The position numbers and the translations under genes were made by a program. From Thermococcus celericrescens (GTDB taxonomy: Archaea > Methanobacteriota_B > Thermococci > Thermococcales > Thermococcaceae), in the NCBI RefSeq assembly GCF_001484195.1, contig NZ_LLYW01000008.1, positions 35,941 to 99,940 of the forward strand: a stretch of DNA of 64,000 nt. Direction: 5' to 3'. Numbering within the stretch: position 1 is the stretch's first letter; the number at the start of each line of letters is the position of its first letter. The notes under the pieces are model-generated. The model searched no databases and had not been told where the DNA came from. It was given only the letters and a program-made list of their open reading frames with translations. This document shows, piece by piece, positions 60,999-64,000 of this stretch.

Positions 60999-62003
60999 TC
61001 ACCAGAGTTTGGGATACCAGTCCCTCGGCATGAAGACCTTGTCCACATCGACCGCTATTCCCTTGCTCCTCTGGAGCATTTCACCGCTCGTCATGGTGGC
61101 CTTTCCGAGTGCAACCAGCTCATCCTTAAGGGTCATGACAGCAACGAGGTCGCCCCTCTTGATGCCCTTGTTGAGCTTCACTATTCCCGGAACTGCCAAA
61201 TCTGCGCCGTAGGTTACGGCGGCAACGGCAGAATCTCTAATCCACACCTTGGGAAGGTGCTCCACAGCTTTTTCCATCGGCTGTATCGCCTTCCTGAAGT
61301 ACTCCTCGATGCCGTCGTCCTTCCAGAAGTGGTAGTAGTCTATGAGGTCGTGAAGGGTCACGAGGGTTTCGTCCTCCTTGAAGGGACCGCTCCTCGTTCT
61401 CCTCAGCTCGGCCATGTGCGCTCCAACCCCAAGGGCGAGGCCGATATGATGGATGAGCGACCTGATGTAGGTTCCTGCCTCGACTCCAACGCGGAAGAGC
61501 ACGTCCTTGCCGTCTATCTCAAGTATCTCGATGTAGTAGATCTTTCTCGTCCTCAGCCTTCTCTTGACCGCGCTCCTCAGGGGCGGCCTCTGGATTATCT
61601 CGCCCTCGAACTCCCTCATCACGGCGCGGATTTTGTTCTCCGGGACGTCGCCGTGGAGGTGCATCAGAGCCACATACTCCTTTCCGGCGGGCAGGAGGGC
61701 CTGAACCACCCTCGTGCCCCTCTCAAGAGCGACCGGAAGAACCCCGCTGACCTTGGGGTCGAGGGTTCCCCCGTGGCCGGCCTTGTTCAGGTCGAAGAGC
61801 CTCTTGATCCAGGCAACGACCTCATGGCTCGTCGGCCCGGGGGGCTTGTCGAGGTTTATTATGCCGAACTGCATGTGCATCTCCATGGGCCTCTTCTCCG
61901 GCGGGAAGCCCCACTTGGGGTTGGTCTCGGCCTTGTCGTCTCTAATGAGGACCTCTCGCCTTATGTCCGCCGGCAAAATTCTCCTAACTTCGTCCCTCGC
62001 CAT
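60999..62003 (-). CDS. truB: tRNA/rRNA pseudouridine synthase Cbf5 (TruB family)
   Basis: 334 aa. INLDKPPGPTSHEVVAWIKRL near residue 48, the catalytic Asp in HGGTLDPKVSGVLP, and GTYIRSLIHHIG; a C-terminal PUA domain (WIRDSAVAAVTYGADLAVPGI, with GDLVAVMTLKDELVALGKA). Works in H/ACA RNPs and alone on tRNA U55. ATG 62003 with GGTGAT; the track start at 62195 overlaps hicA. Confidence 0.96.
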   Translation of the reverse strand: MARDEVRRILPADIRREVLIRDDKAETNPKWGFPPEKRPMEMHMQFGIINLDKPPGPTSHEVVAWIKRLFDLNKAGHGGTLDPKVSGVLPVALERGTRVVQALLPAGKEYVALMHLHGDVPENKIRAVMREFEGEIIQRPPLRSAVKRRLRTRKIYYIEILEIDGKDVLFRVGVEAGTYIRSLIHHIGLALGVGAHMAELRRTRSGPFKEDETLVTLHDLIDYYHFWKDDGIEEYFRKAIQPMEKAVEHLPKVWIRDSAVAAVTYGADLAVPGIVKLNKGIKRGDLVAVMTLKDELVALGKATMTSGEMLQRSKGIAVDVDKVFMPRDWYPKLW

Positions 62004-62013
62004 GAGCATCACC

Positions 62014-62253
62014 TCAGGGATCTTCCAATGCTTCAATAAATTCCTCTTTATCGATTCCGGCAAGCCGGAGCACTCCGAGCAACGTCCCAGCCTTAAGCTC
62101 CCGGTGAAGGGGAACAACGGTTCCAATTTTCCTTCCATCGACATATTTAACCAAAACCACGTGGCTGCCCCTCTGACGGGAGGCCTGAAAGCCAAACTTT
62201 GATACCAACACTTTAACTACCTCTTCACCCGAGAGCCTTGGCAATCTGGACAT
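62014..62253 (-). CDS. hicA: HicA-family toxin
   Basis: 79 aa. LSGEEVVKVLVSKFGFQASRQRGSHVVL is the HicA fold with its catalytic His in GSHV, then VVPLHRELKAGTLLGVLR. HicA is an mRNA interferase. Follows hicB with a 29-base overlap and ends 10 bases before truB. Confidence 0.9.
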   Translation of the reverse strand: MSRLPRLSGEEVVKVLVSKFGFQASRQRGSHVVLVKYVDGRKIGTVVPLHRELKAGTLLGVLRLAGIDKEEFIEALEDP

Positions 62254-62455
62254 TGAAATCGCCCACGAGCCTTATCTTCTCAAGCTGCTTCCTCATCTCT
62301 GGGAACTCTTCAAGGTAAAGCTCAACGGCCTCTTTAAGGTTTCTGAGGGCCTCTTCGATCGTCTTCCCCTGTGTGGTCACGCCCGTGAAAACCTCCCGGA
62401 CGATGTAGACTCCCTCATCCTCCCAGATGACCGCGTGAATGTTCACAATTATCAC
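62225..62455 (-). CDS. hicB: HicB-family antitoxin
   Basis: 76 aa. Partial RNase H-like HicB fold: HAVIWEDEGVYIVREVFTGVTTQGKTIEEALRNLKEAVELYLEE. No C-terminal DNA-binding domain, as in short archaeal HicB. Starts are GTG 62455 or GTG 62446. Antitoxin precedes toxin here. Confidence 0.88.
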   Translation of the reverse strand: MIIVNIHAVIWEDEGVYIVREVFTGVTTQGKTIEEALRNLKEAVELYLEEFPEMRKQLEKIRLVGDFNVQIAKALG

Positions 62456-62538
62456 CCACTAAGGTTTGTTGAACAATCCCTTATAAATCCGACTAATAGC
62501 CAGCAGGTTTAATCATCAGGAACAGAAAATGTTAAATC

Positions 62539-62997
62539 ATGCAAAATAGTACCAACTCAGGGGGGACAGTGCAAAGGAAACTGGTCGCGGCTCTGGCCAT
62601 TGTGGTCATACTCACAGCAGTATTTTTTGGGCAGTGGTACTGTCAGAGAAACACTCCTGTACCGAGCAACATACCCAACAACGAGAGGATGGGCTACATA
62701 AGCAACCATCTGAACGTAAGCGTTGGGATTACGTTAAACAACGAGCTTCTCATCCTCAAAGTTAGTATGATAAACAACGACAGCGCTGAAACGCACATTG
62801 GAATTGTGAAACTGGAATCACCCACTGGGGAGATCCTCCTGAACGTGACTGAACCAGTCGAGCCCAAAAGGAAGTTTTTCAGAACATACACTTTGAACGT
62901 CACCGGGCTGGCCGAAGCCCAGCTCTCAATACTCATAGACCCCCAAGCAAAAGTGGCAACGGGAATATCAAAAACGATCCGGTTATCAGAGAAGTGA
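62539..62997 (+). CDS. exported or anchored hypothetical protein
   Basis: 152 aa. One N-terminal hydrophobic segment (LVAALAIVVILTAVFFGQWY), a single Cys near residue 35, then an Ig-like beta domain (VSVGITLNNELLILKVSMIN) with N-x-S/T sites. TATA CTTATAAATCC near 62480. No family recognised. Confidence 0.7.
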   Translation: MQNSTNSGGTVQRKLVAALAIVVILTAVFFGQWYCQRNTPVPSNIPNNERMGYISNHLNVSVGITLNNELLILKVSMINNDSAETHIGIVKLESPTGEILLNVTEPVEPKRKFFRTYTLNVTGLAEAQLSILIDPQAKVATGISKTIRLSEK

Positions 62998-63013
62998 TGA
63001 GGGGAGAACCCCC

Positions 63014-63265
63014 TCACTCAATGCTTATTCCAGCGCTCTCAAGGGCGGCCTTGACGGCCTCGTCGTCGGCGCCGCGCTCGATGCTGACCTTCTCCGGAAG
63101 GGGCTCGAGGTGCTTGACGTTCATCCTCCTGCGCTTGACCTTGTTGAGGCCAGCGCCGGTAACGAGGACGAAGTTCCTGTCGATGACGTCAACGACGACG
63201 ACCTTCTCTCCGGCCCTCCTTCCGGCGATTATAACGGCAAGCCTTCCGACTTCCATAGCTGGCAT
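63014..63265 (-). CDS. rpl14e: 50S ribosomal protein L14e
   Basis: 83 aa. [24 protein letters not shown] and [13 protein letters not shown] are the family pattern. Thirteen bases after cmk. Confidence 0.95.
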   Translation of the reverse strand: MPAMEVGRLAVIIAGRRAGEKVVVVDVIDRNFVLVTGAGLNKVKRRRMNVKHLEPLPEKVSIERGADDEAVKAALESAGISIE

Positions 63266-63278
63266 TCATCCCACCTCC

Positions 63279-63860
63279 TCATTTTTTGTTGCCCGGGTTT
63301 GCACCCGACCCCGCGTCACCGTCGGGGTATAGGTGGTCGATGGCGGCCTTCACAATCGCGAAGACGCCATCGGGATTCCAATGGGCGGTATTTATGATCA
63401 AGTCATAAATCGACTTGTCGTCGATGTCAATCCCGTAAAGGTTTAAATATCTTTTCCTGTTGCCCTTCTCGCGCTCGGCAATTCCCACAAAGGCCTCCTC
63501 GACGGAGACTCCCTCACGGCGGGCAACGCGCCTTGCACGCTCCATCATGGGGGCGTCGAGCCATATCTTAAGGTCCGCATCCTTGACCATCCAGCCAGCG
63601 AGGCGGCCTTCGATAACGACGTTGCACTCCTTGGCTGCCTCCACCTGCCTTCTGTCAACCTCACGGTCGATCTCGGGGTGAAGTTCGGCGTACTCCTGGA
63701 ACTCCTTCAGGGTCATGCCCATCTCCTTCGCCATCTGCCGGAAGATGAGTCCAGCGTAGATGTGTTTGAACCCGTAGTGCCTGGCGAGATTGCGGCAGAG
63801 AGTGGTTGTTCCAGAGCCTGCCAGGCCGCTGACGGTTATCACGAGGCAGCCCTTGGGCAT
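63279..63860 (-). CDS. cmk: cytidylate kinase, archaeal type
   Basis: 193 aa. P-loop ITVSGLAGSGTTTLCRNLA near residue 8 (GSGTTT variant), EGRLAGWMV and WLDAPMMERARRVARREG. Phosphorylates CMP/dCMP. In the conserved rpl34e-cmk-rpl14e-cbf5 string. ATG 63860 with GAGGTGCTAAC. Confidence 0.94.
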   Translation of the reverse strand: MPKGCLVITVSGLAGSGTTTLCRNLARHYGFKHIYAGLIFRQMAKEMGMTLKEFQEYAELHPEIDREVDRRQVEAAKECNVVIEGRLAGWMVKDADLKIWLDAPMMERARRVARREGVSVEEAFVGIAEREKGNRKRYLNLYGIDIDDKSIYDLIINTAHWNPDGVFAIVKAAIDHLYPDGDAGSGANPGNKK

Positions 63861-63879
63861 GTTAGCACCTCATTCGAAA

Positions 63880-64000
63880 TCAGAGGGCAACGCCCGCCCT
63901 GACCTGGGCCTTCATGACCTTCCTCATGCAGCTCGGGCAGAGGTTGGCGTAGGGCCTCTCCGGCCTCTTGGCGGTCTTCGGGAGCTTCCTGAGCTCGCTG
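63880..64000 (-). CDS. rpl34e: 50S ribosomal protein L34e, 5' end beyond window
   Basis: The last 39 residues: [20 protein letters not shown] then [16 protein letters not shown], with the CxxC pair of the L34e zinc site. The N-terminus with the other Cys pair lies outside the window. Upstream of cmk. Confidence 0.88.
   Translation of the reverse strand, partial: SELRKLPKTAKRPERPYANLCPSCMRKVMKAQVRAGVAL

Overview
The window is chromosomal DNA of a hyperthermophilic archaeon of the order Thermococcales, most likely the genus Thermococcus. The support is: archaeal-type LeuRS, archaeal ribosomal proteins and RNA polymerase subunits K, N and D in one cluster, Cbf5/TruB, SRP54, a mevalonate-pathway cluster, GGTGA-type ribosome binding sites, TTTATAAA-type TATA boxes, compact 4-bp ATGA overlaps and a fairly GC-rich coding bias. 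The species assignment is inference; no rRNA is present.

Layout. 1-1.6 kb: 3'-truncated repeat protein. 1.7-4.8 kb: leuS behind a structured leader. 4.8-6.4 and 12.4-13.5 kb: two related secreted-plus-membrane-protein cassettes with similar upstream DNA. 6.8-9.7 kb: methyltransferase, MFS exporter, membrane zincin-like protein. 9.8-17.7 kb: isoprenoid lipid cluster on the minus strand (prenyl synthase, RNase J, IPP isomerase, isopentenyl phosphate kinase, mevalonate kinase) headed by an MNT gene and a truncated HEPN partner. 18-22 kb: MEMO, threonine synthase, uridine phosphorylase, helical-repeat protein. 22.1-24.4 kb: tRNA-Arg, tRNA-Gly, then a TROVE/vWA (Ro60-like) gene preceded by a strongly structured RNA. 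24.4-29.8 kb: FAD oxidoreductase, MTA phosphorylase, second helical-repeat protein, and a DUF89 gene broken by a short IS200/IS605-like insertion. 30.1-33.7 kb: SRP54 and regulators. 33.8-34.1 kb: tRNA-Arg and tRNA-Leu(CAA).

34.1-51.6 kb is an integrated virus-like element of 17,475 bp, bounded by identical 45-bp repeats. The left copy lies inside an intact tRNA-Leu(CAA) gene. The element's integrase gene is split at the repeats in SSV style; joined in the circle it would encode 455 aa. It carries four small AbrB-type regulators in two pairs, divergent promoters with palindromic operators, a row of small unknown genes, a PD-(D/E)XK-like protein, an MCM helicase, a Zn-ribbon membrane protein, an A32/HerA-type packaging ATPase, a probable double-jelly-roll capsid protein, a tiny Arg/Lys-rich protein, a series of small membrane and beta-rich proteins, and a PIN-domain toxin pair. 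The gene set resembles the TKV4/pTN3 group of Thermococcales elements.

51.7-64 kb: flippase, FUN14 protein, PadR regulator, then the ribosomal/RNA polymerase cluster (L40e, S2, enolase-like protein, RpoK, RpoN, S9, L13, L18e, RpoD, S11, S4, S13) interspersed with tRNA-Leu(TAA), tRNA-Pro, tRNA-Leu(CAG) and tRNA-Ser, followed by an RsmC-like methyltransferase, Cbf5, HicBA, L14e, cytidylate kinase and L34e (cut by the window end).

The most novel signals are the Ro60-like gene with its structured upstream RNA (a possible archaeal Y-RNA), the split-integrase virus with its triple-palindrome control region and shared promoter blocks, an in-frame TAG in a small viral membrane protein gene, and the paired secreted/membrane cassettes.
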